Source: JAQIBY01 sp046546095 (GTDB lineage Bacteria; Bacteroidota; Bacteroidia; Bacteroidales; ML635J-15). From it: a stretch of 28,378 bases of DNA. Within the stretch, counting starts at the first letter, position 1; the number at the start of each line of letters is the position of its first letter. The notes under the pieces are model-generated. The model ran no database searches. It worked only from the letters and a program-made list of their open reading frames with translations, and was not told the origin of the DNA. The stretch is from NCBI GenBank assembly GCA_046546095.1, contig JBKGYK010000041.1, forward strand, positions 1 through 28,378. Direction: 5' to 3'. Shown in pieces: positions 14,863-21,850 of the stretch. The translations under genes and the position numbers were made by a program.

Positions 14863-15813
14863 TCAGGTTGTGGGCGGTGGATTTATGGGAATAATGTCCC
14901 CCCTTCGTTGCTGCATGGCGGCAGGTATGTTTTTCTGAATGCTGTGTTTTAATGCTTCAAGCAGACTTTTCCCCGGATATCCCTTTCTGGAGCATAAGCT
15001 TACCTCTCGCTGGGGAACCGGCGGATTGAAGTAACGCAAATGTTTTTTGTGACTCTCATCCAGATCACCATGAGCAAAGACAGGCAGCAGGGTATAACCT
15101 CCCTCGGTATCTATCAGACGAAAAATACTGTTGAAAGAATCTGTACGAAATTCCACATCGTATTTTTCCACAACATTTGTGTTGGTGTGGCACAGGTTGA
15201 TAATCTGGTCACGAAAACAATGCCCGTCTTTTAACAGCCATAAACCATCTGTGCTTATCTGAAATGAATTCAGCTTGTCAAATTTGTATAAAGAATGATC
15301 CGGTGATACATAAGCGGTGAAATCTTCATAATACAATGGATACTCAACAATGCCCTTTTTCTCAACAGGAGTGGCCATGATGCCTGCATCCAGTTCGCCG
15401 TGACGAAGCCCTGCAATAATATCATCTGTCACCAGCTCGTCAATGGAAAGTTTTACCCGTGGATACTTCTTCCTGAAATAGGGAATAAACCTGTATGTCA
15501 GGTAGGGAATGATGGTGGGAATGATGCCCAGTTTGATGGTCCCTACCAGAGTATCCTGAAAACTCAGGGCAGTATCCAGTAACTCATCATGCCTGCGGAT
15601 AATATCGCGGGCTATGTTCAGAATTACCCTGCCTTCTGTTGTTGGTTGAACAGGATGAATGCTTCTGTCAAATAGAATTGTCTCAAACTCTTCTTCCAGC
15701 TTTTTTACCTGCATGCTCAGGGTCGGCTGGGTGACAAAACTGGCCTCTGAGGCTTTCTGAAAACTCCCGTATTGCTCTATGGCAAGAATGTAACTCAATT
15801 GTACAAATGTCAT
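14863..15813 (-). CDS. oxyR: hydrogen-peroxide-sensing LysR-type regulator OxyR
   Basis: A 316-residue LysR-family regulator. The N-terminal winged helix reads MTFVQLSYILAIEQYGSF with the turn region ASFVTQPTLSMQVKKLEEE. The effector domain contains GHCFRDQIINLC: Cys199 and Cys208 fall at the same numbers and the same nine-residue spacing as the redox pair of Escherichia coli OxyR, whose sequence there is HCLRDQAMGFC. This identifies it as a peroxide sensor, not just a LysR protein. ATG 15813 matches the usual start of the family; the open frame back to 15849 is leader. It is divergent from a peroxiredoxin gene, the classic arrangement for regulator and target. The last residues after the effector domain are Arg/Pro-rich and poorly conserved. 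Confidence 0.94.
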   Translation of the reverse strand: MTFVQLSYILAIEQYGSFQKASEASFVTQPTLSMQVKKLEEEFETILFDRSIHPVQPTTEGRVILNIARDIIRRHDELLDTALSFQDTLVGTIKLGIIPTIIPYLTYRFIPYFRKKYPRVKLSIDELVTDDIIAGLRHGELDAGIMATPVEKKGIVEYPLYYEDFTAYVSPDHSLYKFDKLNSFQISTDGLWLLKDGHCFRDQIINLCHTNTNVVEKYDVEFRTDSFNSIFRLIDTEGGYTLLPVFAHGDLDESHKKHLRYFNPPVPQREVSLCSRKGYPGKSLLEALKHSIQKNIPAAMQQRRGDIIPINPPPTT

Positions 15814-15830
15814 ATAGATAAAATTTATGA

Positions 15831-15838
15831 CAAAGATA
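15831..15838 (-). promoter_or_regulatory. -7 element of the oxyR promoter
   Basis: On the minus strand 15838-15831 reads TATCTTTG, an exact TAnnTTTG match, 17 bases before ATG 15813. A TTTG lies upstream at 15865-15862, at a longer than usual spacing of 23 bases. The region overlaps the divergent peroxiredoxin promoter. Confidence 0.6.
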
Positions 15839-15847
15839 AAAAATATC
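15835..15847. promoter_or_regulatory. candidate OxyR operator between divergent promoters
   Basis: An inverted repeat GATA-N5-TATC of 13 bases fits the size of a LysR-type core site. It overlaps the oxyR -7 element and sits just upstream of the peroxiredoxin -33 element at 15850, where a bound regulator could repress its own gene and activate the target. The AT-rich setting makes a chance repeat possible. Confidence 0.35.
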
Positions 15848-15849
15848 AA

Positions 15850-15881
15850 TTTGACTTATGGCAAATTGTGTAGTATATTTG
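15850..15881 (+). promoter_or_regulatory. promoter of the peroxiredoxin gene
   Basis: TTTG (15850-15853), a 20-base spacer and TATATTTG (15874-15881) match the phylum consensus fully. It faces away from the oxyR promoter and its leader is about 37 bases. Confidence 0.75.
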
Positions 15882-15924
15882 CCAGTGAAATTAAAATTGT
15901 AGAACATTGATAAAACAAAACAAA

Positions 15925-16578
15925 ATGGAAAACGAAGAAATGAACATCAATCCAATGCCTAGAATAGGCGACAAAGCACCGGATTTTGAAGCAACAACCA
16001 CAACCGGTAAACTCAAATTTTCTGAGTACAATAAAGATAGCTGGGTAGTGCTTTTTTCTCACCCTGCCGATTTTACTCCCGTGTGTACAACCGAAATGTC
16101 CGGTTTTGCCAAACGTCAGTCAGAATTTGACGAACTCAACACCAAATTGATGGGTCTGAGTATTGACAGTATTCACTCACATATGGCATGGGTTAACAAC
16201 GTGAAGAAAAACACCGGTGTGTACTTCCGTTTCCCGATTATTGCCGATATCGACATGAAAGTGTCCAAACTGTATGGTATGCTGCAGCCCAATGAGCATG
16301 AAACTGCTGCTGTGCGTGCCGTGTATTTTGTCGACCCCAAAGGCATCATCCGTATGATTATGTACTATCCACTCAATGTTGGTCGTAATATGGATGAAAT
16401 ACTGCGGGTGCTGAAGGCGCTGCAGACATCTGATAAACACGGTGTGGCCATGCCGCTTGACTGGCAGCCGGGTGATAAGGTTATTGTGCCTCCGCCGATT
16501 GATCTTGACAGCATGGATGAGCGTGAGAAAAGTACCTATGATATGGTTGATTTCTACCTCGCTAAGAAAGAATTGTAA
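15925..16578 (+). CDS. 1-Cys peroxiredoxin of the Prx6 class
   Basis: A 217-residue thiol peroxidase that reduces hydrogen peroxide and organic hydroperoxides. The active-site segment HPADFTPVCTTE carries peroxidatic Cys54 with Thr51 and Pro; the TPVCTTE form and the long C-terminal domain (PLNVGRNMDEILRVLKALQ, WQPGDKVIVPP) are those of Prx6. No second cysteine is present in the whole protein, so reduction must come from an external thiol, plausibly a thioredoxin-type partner. ATG 15925 is preferred over a TTG at 15907. The gene is divergent from oxyR, has its own consensus promoter and its own terminator, so it is a single-gene transcript probably induced by peroxide. Confidence 0.93.
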   Translation: MENEEMNINPMPRIGDKAPDFEATTTTGKLKFSEYNKDSWVVLFSHPADFTPVCTTEMSGFAKRQSEFDELNTKLMGLSIDSIHSHMAWVNNVKKNTGVYFRFPIIADIDMKVSKLYGMLQPNEHETAAVRAVYFVDPKGIIRMIMYYPLNVGRNMDEILRVLKALQTSDKHGVAMPLDWQPGDKVIVPPPIDLDSMDEREKSTYDMVDFYLAKKEL

Positions 16579-16610
16579 ATATCTTTCGACCACAGAAACT
16601 ATCAAAAATG

Positions 16611-16638
16611 AACCGTTCCGGACTGGAGCGGTTTTTTT
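16611..16638 (+). terminator. intrinsic terminator of the peroxiredoxin gene
   Basis: A nine-bp stem (16611-16619 with 16625-16633, one G-T wobble), a five-base loop and a run of seven T residues, 32 bases after the stop codon. It separates the peroxiredoxin transcript from the next operon. Confidence 0.87.
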
Positions 16639-16649
16639 GTATGAAATAG

Positions 16650-16681
16650 TTTGAATAGTAAGAATATTCTCATTATAATTG
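16650..16681 (+). promoter_or_regulatory. promoter of the seven-gene DUF134-to-SDR operon
   Basis: TTTG (16650-16653), a 20-base spacer and TATAATTG (16674-16681) differ from the consensus by one base. It lies between the peroxiredoxin terminator and ATG 16707, with a leader of about 19 bases. No other promoter-like sequence was found before the operon's next genes. Confidence 0.65.
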
Positions 16682-16706
16682 CATAGAATCAATCTAAATA
16701 AAAGTC

Positions 16707-17105
16707 ATGCCCCGAAAACCCAGTCTGAAAAAAATTGTTGCCCCTCCGGTCTTTATGGGATTTAAGCCCTATGGATGCACGGATGAATGTCAGGGTAGTG
16801 TGGAGTTGCTATATGAAGAGTATGAAGCCATCAAACTGGCAGATTACAAATTCATGACACACCGGGAGGCTTGTGTATTGATGGGAGTTTCACGGGCTAC
16901 ATTTGCCCGGATTTATGAAAATGCACGGCGAAAAATTGCACAGGCTTTTGTTGAAGCAAAAGAGATCAAAACAGCCTTTGGAAATGTCTGGTTCGATAAT
17001 CAGTGGTATATCTGCAATGCCTGTAATACTCGTTTTACTCTAAACCAGCCGGAAGATAAAGCCGTTTGCCCCAATTGCAGCTCAACCGGTATAAATCATG
17101 TATAA
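16707..17105 (+). CDS. DUF134 (UPF0251) helix-turn-helix regulator with C-terminal zinc ribbon
   Basis: A 132-residue protein of the UPF0251/DUF134 family, which has a sigma-70 region 4-like helix-turn-helix and is usually taken as a DNA-binding regulator. The family core is clear: FKPYG near the N-terminus, LLYEEYEAIKLADY, then THREACVLMGVSRATFARIYENARRKIAQAF. After the core comes a short four-cysteine ribbon (CNAC ... CPNC, about residues 102-125) that could bind zinc or iron. It is the first gene of a tight operon and lies 18 bases before a NifX-like gene, a pairing I recall for this family in anaerobes. Control of its own operon in response to a metal or redox signal is a reasonable inference, not shown by the sequence. 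Confidence 0.85.
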   Translation: MPRKPSLKKIVAPPVFMGFKPYGCTDECQGSVELLYEEYEAIKLADYKFMTHREACVLMGVSRATFARIYENARRKIAQAFVEAKEIKTAFGNVWFDNQWYICNACNTRFTLNQPEDKAVCPNCSSTGINHV

Positions 17106-17123
17106 GCCCAAAACATCTGAGAT

Positions 17124-17531
17124 ATGAAAGAAGAGTTTACAATCGCCATTGCTCTGACAAAAAATCTGCAACTGCCGGAAAATCATTTCGGAGAGTCAGA
17201 AAAGTTTCTGATATATTCGTTTGACCGGGATAAGCTGCATTTTAAGAAAAGTATCCCAAATCAACATCGAAATGATGATGAGCAGGAACATGGTAATGCG
17301 CAAAAAGGACAAAACATAGCACGTTTGCTGCAGACTGAGGGGGTTGACTGTGTAGTTTCCCGATTTTTCGGCAAAAATATTCACATTATTTCTGATTACT
17401 TCCTTCCAGTGATTTCACCGGTAAATGATATCAAACAGCTTGTTAGCCTTCTGGAAATAAATGCGGAAAAAATTATTTTGTCCACAAGGACACATAAGTT
17501 GCATCCATCGGGCAAAGCACTGAAATTATAA
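17124..17531 (+). CDS. NifX/NifB-type dinitrogenase iron-molybdenum cofactor-binding family protein
   Basis: A 135-residue single-domain protein with the RNase H-like fold of the NifX/NafY/NifB-C family. Visible signatures are FTIAIALTKN at the start, LPENHFGESEKFLIYSF, then QNIARLLQTEGVDCVVSRFFGKN and ISPVNDIKQLVSLL. A His/Asn/Asp-rich insert (NQHRNDDEQEHGNAQ) lies in the centre. No nitrogenase gene is near, and relatives outside nif clusters are of unknown role, often beside metal-cluster genes. The N-terminal methionine lies 18 bases after the DUF134 stop, and its stop TAA shares a base with the MFS start (TAATG), pointing to translational coupling. Binding a metal cluster or another cofactor is inferred from family. 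Confidence 0.75.
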   Translation: MKEEFTIAIALTKNLQLPENHFGESEKFLIYSFDRDKLHFKKSIPNQHRNDDEQEHGNAQKGQNIARLLQTEGVDCVVSRFFGKNIHIISDYFLPVISPVNDIKQLVSLLEINAEKIILSTRTHKLHPSGKALKL

Positions 17532-18751
17532 TGAAAACCGTGGATAAAAACATATCACGCAGAAATTTTTATGCTTTTATCTGGCATGCCTCACTACTGG
17601 CCATAGCCAAAAATTTTATGGATGTGGACACTGTGATCCCTGCCATGTTGCTTAATGCAGGTGGTACACAGGTTCATGTAGGCATACTCACGGCCATCAT
17701 GATCGGGGGATCCCGCTTCTCACAATTGTTTTTTGCACCGCTGATGTCGGGAGTGAGCCGTAAAAAGCCTTTCCTGCTCGGTGCCATTAATATGCGGGTA
17801 TTGTCCCTGCTTGCCATTTCCGTGTTGTTTCTTAGTCTGGACAGACTTTCCACGGAATGGCTGATTGCACTTATTTTTATCATTATAACAATTTTTTCAC
17901 TGAGCGGGGCATTTGCCAATATACCTTTTACCGACATTCTGGGCAAATCCATACGGGACAGCAGAAGGAAACAGTTTTTTTCACTGAAACAGATTATTTC
18001 CAGTGCCGGTATCTTTGGTTCTGCTTTTTTTGTGCGTGAAGTGCTGAGTCAGCATGAATATCCTTCCAATTATTCTTATGTTTTTGCCTATGCCGCCGGT
18101 TTTTTGTTTCTCGCAAGCCTTGGCTTTTGGGCACTCCGGGAGTTTATCCCCGGGGATTTCAAACCACTGAAGCAAAAATTTACCGATGTTTTTAAAGAAT
18201 TGCGTGCTGATAAAAGACTGCAGTATTATCTGATCAGCATCAATACCCTTGGACTTGGCTATGGTATTTTGCCTTTTGTTTTACTTTATTCCCGTAATTT
18301 CAGAAATCTGGATGCGGCTTTTGTGGGGAACCTTCTGATTGCAAAAACAGTAGGTTTGATTGTGGCCGGATTGTGGCTTTTTTACAGGGCAAAAAAAGTC
18401 AGGTATCATAAGATGATGAAGGCCATGCTTATCCTGGGTGTCATATTCCCTATGGTGGCATGGTTATTTCCCGGATATCTCTTTGTTTACCTGCTGAGCT
18501 TTCTGGCCGGTGGGATTTTTCTCAGTTTGTATCAAATCATCATCAACGGAGTTCTGCTTGAGATATCGAGCATACAAAACCGGAGCATATACACAGGTAT
18601 TGCCGGTGCCGGCAGTATTTTGCCAGTACTGTTCCCCTTATTCGGCGGTGCTTTGATAAGCTGGCTTGGCTTCCATGTTTTTTTTGGACTGTATACAGTA
18701 TTTATGATAATCAGCATAATATTTATTCAAAAACTCAATTGTAAAAAATGA
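17531..18751 (+). CDS. major facilitator superfamily (MFS) transporter
   Basis: A 406-residue inner-membrane protein with about 12 hydrophobic helices. The first cytoplasmic loop has SGVSRKKPFLLGA, an approximate version of the MFS loop 2-3 motif. Long hydrophobic runs follow (LIALIFIIITIFSLSGAF, FAYAAGFLFLASLGFWAL, YLLSFLAGGIFLSLYQIII and others). The mid-loop after helix 6 is basic (FKPLKQKFTDVFKELRADKRL) as usual. Nothing in the sequence fixes the substrate. The stop overlaps the next start by four bases (ATGA), and the start overlaps the previous stop by one base. In this operon it could move a product or substrate of the methyltransferase/dehydrogenase genes, or a metal chelate; both are guesses. 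Confidence 0.88.
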   Translation: MKTVDKNISRRNFYAFIWHASLLAIAKNFMDVDTVIPAMLLNAGGTQVHVGILTAIMIGGSRFSQLFFAPLMSGVSRKKPFLLGAINMRVLSLLAISVLFLSLDRLSTEWLIALIFIIITIFSLSGAFANIPFTDILGKSIRDSRRKQFFSLKQIISSAGIFGSAFFVREVLSQHEYPSNYSYVFAYAAGFLFLASLGFWALREFIPGDFKPLKQKFTDVFKELRADKRLQYYLISINTLGLGYGILPFVLLYSRNFRNLDAAFVGNLLIAKTVGLIVAGLWLFYRAKKVRYHKMMKAMLILGVIFPMVAWLFPGYLFVYLLSFLAGGIFLSLYQIIINGVLLEISSIQNRSIYTGIAGAGSILPVLFPLFGGALISWLGFHVFFGLYTVFMIISIIFIQKLNCKK

Positions 18752-19158
18752 AAACACTTTTTTTGTATTGTAAGGAATTTGGCTATACGCCGACAAGCAA
18801 AACCCTTGATTTTGTTCCGGATGCCGTGGAGGGAAAGACTTTTACTGATGTGCAAACCATCTTTATTCAAATTGAAAAGGAAGATGAAGAGAATGAGAAT
18901 CCGGTATTTAAAAAGCTGGTCAAACAGATTAAATGGATCATGAAAAAAAATGAATCACGGAAACTTGTGTTGCACAGTTTTGCCCATCTCTCGGACAGCA
19001 AGGCCGATCCACAGTTTACCATGGATTTTCTCAACCGGCTGGAAGAAAAAATGAATAACTCAGGTTTTGAAACAAGCCAGACACCCTTTGGTTATTTCCT
19101 TGATTTGAAGCTGGATGCACCGGGTTTTTCCCTTGCACGTGTTTTTAAGGCATTTTGA
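18748..19158 (+). CDS. stand-alone archaeal-type threonyl-tRNA synthetase editing domain
   Basis: A 136-residue protein I match to the archaea-type ThrRS N-terminal editing domain (ThrRS-ED, Pfam tRNA-Thr_ED), a D-aminoacyl-tRNA deacylase-like fold that in archaea removes serine from mis-charged tRNA-Thr. The match rests on the order MKTLFLYCKEFGY, FTDVQTIFIQIEKED, KLVLHSFAHLSDSKADPQF, FLNRLEEKMNNSGFET and TPFGYFLDLKLDAPG, mirroring archaeal FVYPFAHLS and PFGYYKAFK regions from memory. His80 and Tyr116 are kept, but the archaeal Tyr-Lys after the PFGY step seems to be Phe-Leu, so activity is uncertain. There is no synthetase attached. It overlaps the MFS gene by four bases, and the next start comes after a one-base gap. 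Confidence 0.72.
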   Translation: MKTLFLYCKEFGYTPTSKTLDFVPDAVEGKTFTDVQTIFIQIEKEDEENENPVFKKLVKQIKWIMKKNESRKLVLHSFAHLSDSKADPQFTMDFLNRLEEKMNNSGFETSQTPFGYFLDLKLDAPGFSLARVFKAF

Positions 19159-19159
19159 T

Positions 19160-19729
19160 ATGAGAAGCCTGGCATTTACATCGGCTATGATGCTTTTTAT
19201 GGCGATTTCCGCAATTGGGGGAGTGAATGATACCATACGCTACCAACCCATAGGATATTATCATACTCCGTACACACCGGATACCGGCGCTCCCAGGCAG
19301 GGTATTTTGCGCTCAGACTCTGTGGCAACCATTGTTTTGAAACCGGAGTACGGGGGTGAAGCGCTGGATTTTCTTGATTGGTTTGAATACATTATCGTGA
19401 TTTACCATTTTGATCTTGTTACCAATTGGGAACCCCATGTGCAGCCACCCGAAGCCAATCACGAGCATACATTTGGTGTATATTCCACAAGGAGCCCAAA
19501 AAGACCCAATCCCATCGGGTTTTCAGTTGTCAGGCTCGACAGCATTTCAGGAGATACCCTTTATATCCGTGGAGCTGATGCCTTTGACGGAACACCTGTA
19601 CTTGATATTAAATCCTATATCCCCTCGGTGGATAAAGTGAAATCATTGCAAAATGAGCTGATTGAAAAAGAACTGGGACATCACGATGAAGATTATATTG
19701 AAACCGAAGATTCTGTATTTTATAGATAA
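19160..19729 (+). CDS. TrmO/TsaA-fold (UPF0066) protein with signal-peptide-like N-terminus
   Basis: A 189-residue protein of the UPF0066 family. Escherichia coli TrmO of this family uses S-adenosylmethionine to N6-methylate t6A37 of tRNA-Thr. The beta-barrel core is plain: YQPIGYYHTPY, LDWFEYIIVIYHF, then FGVYSTRSPKRPNPIGFSVVRL and DAFDGTPVLDIKSYIP. The odd part is the start: from ATG 19160 (one base after the previous stop) the first 21 residues are MRSLAFTSAMMLFMAISAIG, which look like a signal peptide and would put a SAM/tRNA enzyme outside the cytoplasm. An in-frame GTG at 19223 would give a normal cytoplasmic protein of 168 residues. I cannot tell which is used. The stop shares one base with the next start. 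Confidence 0.82.
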   Translation: MRSLAFTSAMMLFMAISAIGGVNDTIRYQPIGYYHTPYTPDTGAPRQGILRSDSVATIVLKPEYGGEALDFLDWFEYIIVIYHFDLVTNWEPHVQPPEANHEHTFGVYSTRSPKRPNPIGFSVVRLDSISGDTLYIRGADAFDGTPVLDIKSYIPSVDKVKSLQNELIEKELGHHDEDYIETEDSVFYR

Positions 19730-20394
19730 TGCTTATGAAAAAACAAAAGAAATTGTATCCCGATTCCGGCGTGGAACTCACTCCGGTTTTATCCCGCTAT
19801 TATGACAACATTCTGAATTTTGCCAGCTTTGGATTATACAGGGGTTTCATCCGGAAAGCCATCCGTGATATGGATATTCAGCAGGAGGATGATATTCTGG
19901 ATCTGGGTTGTGGCACGGGAAGGAATGCCTGCATAATGCGTGAATATCTGTCGGATAAAGGAAGTATCACAGGGGTGGATATTTCGGAAAAAATGGAAAA
20001 GCAATTCCAAAGAAAATGTGCTGGTTTTGATAATGTAAGCTTTCACAGAAAAAGAGCGGATATTCCCCTGGATACCGGAAAACAATACGACAAGGTGGTG
20101 ATGAGTTTTGTGATTCACGGATTTCCCCATCAGATCCGGGAGAATATCATCGCAAATGCATATCAGCTGCTGAAGCCGGGCGGGAAGTTTATTCTGCTTG
20201 ATTTTTCTGAATTCAGGATGGATTCAATGCCCTGGCATCATCGCTTTGTTTTTAAAACAGTTGAATGCCCGTATGCGTTTGATTTTGTGGAAAGAGACTG
20301 GCAGAATATTTTGTCTAATGCTGGTTTCGGTGCGTTTGAATCTCATGAGTATATGAAAAATTATGTCAGATTGTTAATAGCGGAAAAACAATGA
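19729..20394 (+). CDS. class I SAM-dependent methyltransferase, UbiE-like
   Basis: A 221-residue Rossmann-fold methyltransferase. Motif I is ILDLGCGTGRN at about 56-66, followed by ITGVDISEKM (acidic end of strand 2), VVMSFVIHGFPHQIRENIIANAYQLLKPGGKFILLDF (motifs II-III) and a C-terminal aromatic region. This layout is that of UbiE/COQ5-type enzymes that methylate small molecules such as quinones, sterols or metalloids; the substrate cannot be read here. The initiating ATG overlaps the TrmO-like stop (TAATG), and an alternative ATG lies six bases on. The gene's stop overlaps the dehydrogenase start by four bases, so it is fully embedded in the operon. Confidence 0.86.
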   Translation: MLMKKQKKLYPDSGVELTPVLSRYYDNILNFASFGLYRGFIRKAIRDMDIQQEDDILDLGCGTGRNACIMREYLSDKGSITGVDISEKMEKQFQRKCAGFDNVSFHRKRADIPLDTGKQYDKVVMSFVIHGFPHQIRENIIANAYQLLKPGGKFILLDFSEFRMDSMPWHHRFVFKTVECPYAFDFVERDWQNILSNAGFGAFESHEYMKNYVRLLIAEKQ

Positions 20395-21188
20395 AAAAGA
20401 CAGTGTTCATCAGTGGTGCTACAGACGGTATCGGCAAGGCAACAGCAATGTTGCTGGCCGGTAAGAATTGCCGTCTGCTTGTGCATGGCAGAAGTGACCG
20501 GAAGCTGAAAGAATTGCTATCAGAACTTGAGGGAAATGGTGCATCACTCCAGCACAAAGCATACCGGGCTGATTTTACCTCCTTATCTGATATCCGGGAG
20601 ATGGTACAGGATATCCGGGAAAAAGAAAAAAGCATTGATATTCTTATCAGCAATGCAGGAGTGTATGTGCCCGAAAAAAAACTTGTCACATCACAGCAGA
20701 TTGAAAAAACCTTTATGGTCAATCAGCTGGCGGCCTTTATGTTGATCAACGGTTTGCTTCCAATGATGAAAGAGGGCGGGGGACAGATTCTACAGGTGGC
20801 TTCAATGATACATGCCGATGCAGTGGATTTTGAGAATGTGATAAATCCTGAGCCGTATGATGCGGCAAATGCCTATGCAGAGTCAAAACTGTGTAATATC
20901 TTGATGGTGAAGGATATGGCTGTTGATCTGAAAGATAAAGGTATTTTGATAAACAGTCTGCATCCCGGCGTTATCAACACAAAACTCCTCAGGGCGGGCT
21001 GGGGCCCTATGGGCTCATCTCCACAGAGTGCGGCCGAACATATTTTCCTTTGTATCCAACGACAAAATCCTGAAATTACCGGTCATTTTCTTATGAACGG
21101 GCAGATTGCCCGGACAGCAGATTTTTCAGATAATTTACAAAACCAGAAAGAATGCCGGCAACTCAATAAACGTTTGTCATCAATGTAA
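20391..21188 (+). CDS. short-chain dehydrogenase/reductase (SDR)
   Basis: A 265-residue classical SDR. The cofactor motif is SGATDGIG (residues 8-15), NAG is in ISNAGVYVP, and the catalytic Tyr162-x3-Lys166 is in AYAESKLCN with an upstream Ser in VASMIHA. The Arg in VHGRSDRK after strand 2 favours NADPH. Its overall form recalls retinol-dehydrogenase-like and oxidoreductase members that act on lipophilic alcohols or ketones. It is the last gene of the operon; a weak hairpin (GTGCAA 21197-21202 with TTGCAC 21217-21222) follows and may serve as the terminator. The substrate is unknown. Confidence 0.9.
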   Translation: MKKTVFISGATDGIGKATAMLLAGKNCRLLVHGRSDRKLKELLSELEGNGASLQHKAYRADFTSLSDIREMVQDIREKEKSIDILISNAGVYVPEKKLVTSQQIEKTFMVNQLAAFMLINGLLPMMKEGGGQILQVASMIHADAVDFENVINPEPYDAANAYAESKLCNILMVKDMAVDLKDKGILINSLHPGVINTKLLRAGWGPMGSSPQSAAEHIFLCIQRQNPEITGHFLMNGQIARTADFSDNLQNQKECRQLNKRLSSM

Positions 21189-21215
21189 GTCCCGCTGTGC
21201 AATGCTTGCAGTAGT

Positions 21216-21246
21216 TTTGCACGTTTATTTGGATTTTGTATTTTTA
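21216..21246 (+). promoter_or_regulatory. promoter of the unrecognised 187-residue gene
   Basis: TTTG (21216-21219), a 19-base spacer and TATTTTTA (21239-21246) match the consensus except for the final A. The -7 element ends five bases before ATG 21252, so the transcript would be nearly leaderless. Confidence 0.55.
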
Positions 21247-21251
21247 AGAAT

Positions 21252-21815
21252 ATGTATCAGTACCTTAACGATATACCGGAACCATTTTTGATGAATCCCT
21301 GGAAACATCACCTCGGATATATGCGCCGTCAAATTCCTTTGCTGCGGCTGGCTGATTACCGGACGGTCAGGCAAAATCTGCTGGATATCGGGGAATCTGT
21401 AACGGATGTTTACACCGGAAGCCTGTCAATACAAGCTGTGTGCAATGATTTGAAAAGCAGGCTTCAGGCTGAAGGTATTTTTGACAAACAAGCTTATTCT
21501 CAATGGCTCACCGGGGTTTCCATTTACGAGGTGCTGCCTGTTTCCGACCAATCGCGCTGGCTGATGCGGCCGGGTAATGATAAACGCTACATTCACATTC
21601 ATCCTGCAAAGGTCAGTAAGCACGTGTGCCGGCTCAAAAGTCAGCAAATAAAAACAGCCATTTTGTACCTGGTCTTCCGGAAAAGCAAAGCAGAAATCTC
21701 ACGTCTTGACCTGATCAATCAGTTGCGGAAGGATTATCTTGAGCTGCCACCAATAAGATATGAGTCAGAATCACTTTTGCACATCATTGATTTACTGCGT
21801 GGCACCAACATATAA
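21252..21815 (+). CDS. unrecognised conserved-looking protein, 187 residues
   Basis: I do not recognise this protein. It has no signal peptide, membrane helix or cysteine pair. The N-terminal half is helical and basic (NPWKHHLGYMRRQI). A region near 60-105 reads as a mix of helices and strands (QAVCNDLKSRLQAEGIFD, SRWLMRPGNDKRYIHIHPAK). A basic segment (KHVCRLKSQQIKTAILYL) and a helical C-terminus follow. The abundance of Lys/Arg and the RYIHIHPAK patch would suit nucleic-acid or small-ligand binding, but this is guesswork. It has its own promoter and lies 85 bases before recF in the same direction, as if in a small DNA-metabolism unit, though it may be independent. Codon use looks like that of its neighbours. 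Confidence 0.75.
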   Translation: MYQYLNDIPEPFLMNPWKHHLGYMRRQIPLLRLADYRTVRQNLLDIGESVTDVYTGSLSIQAVCNDLKSRLQAEGIFDKQAYSQWLTGVSIYEVLPVSDQSRWLMRPGNDKRYIHIHPAKVSKHVCRLKSQQIKTAILYLVFRKSKAEISRLDLINQLRKDYLELPPIRYESESLLHIIDLLRGTNI

Positions 21816-21850
21816 AACTGACACATTTTTGCTCTGACAAATTGTGTTCT

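Noticed and set aside
15907..15924. TTG start giving six extra residues to the peroxiredoxin
   Set aside because: ATG 15925 starts the conserved protein; the TTG extension (MIKQNK) adds nothing seen in Prx6 proteins.
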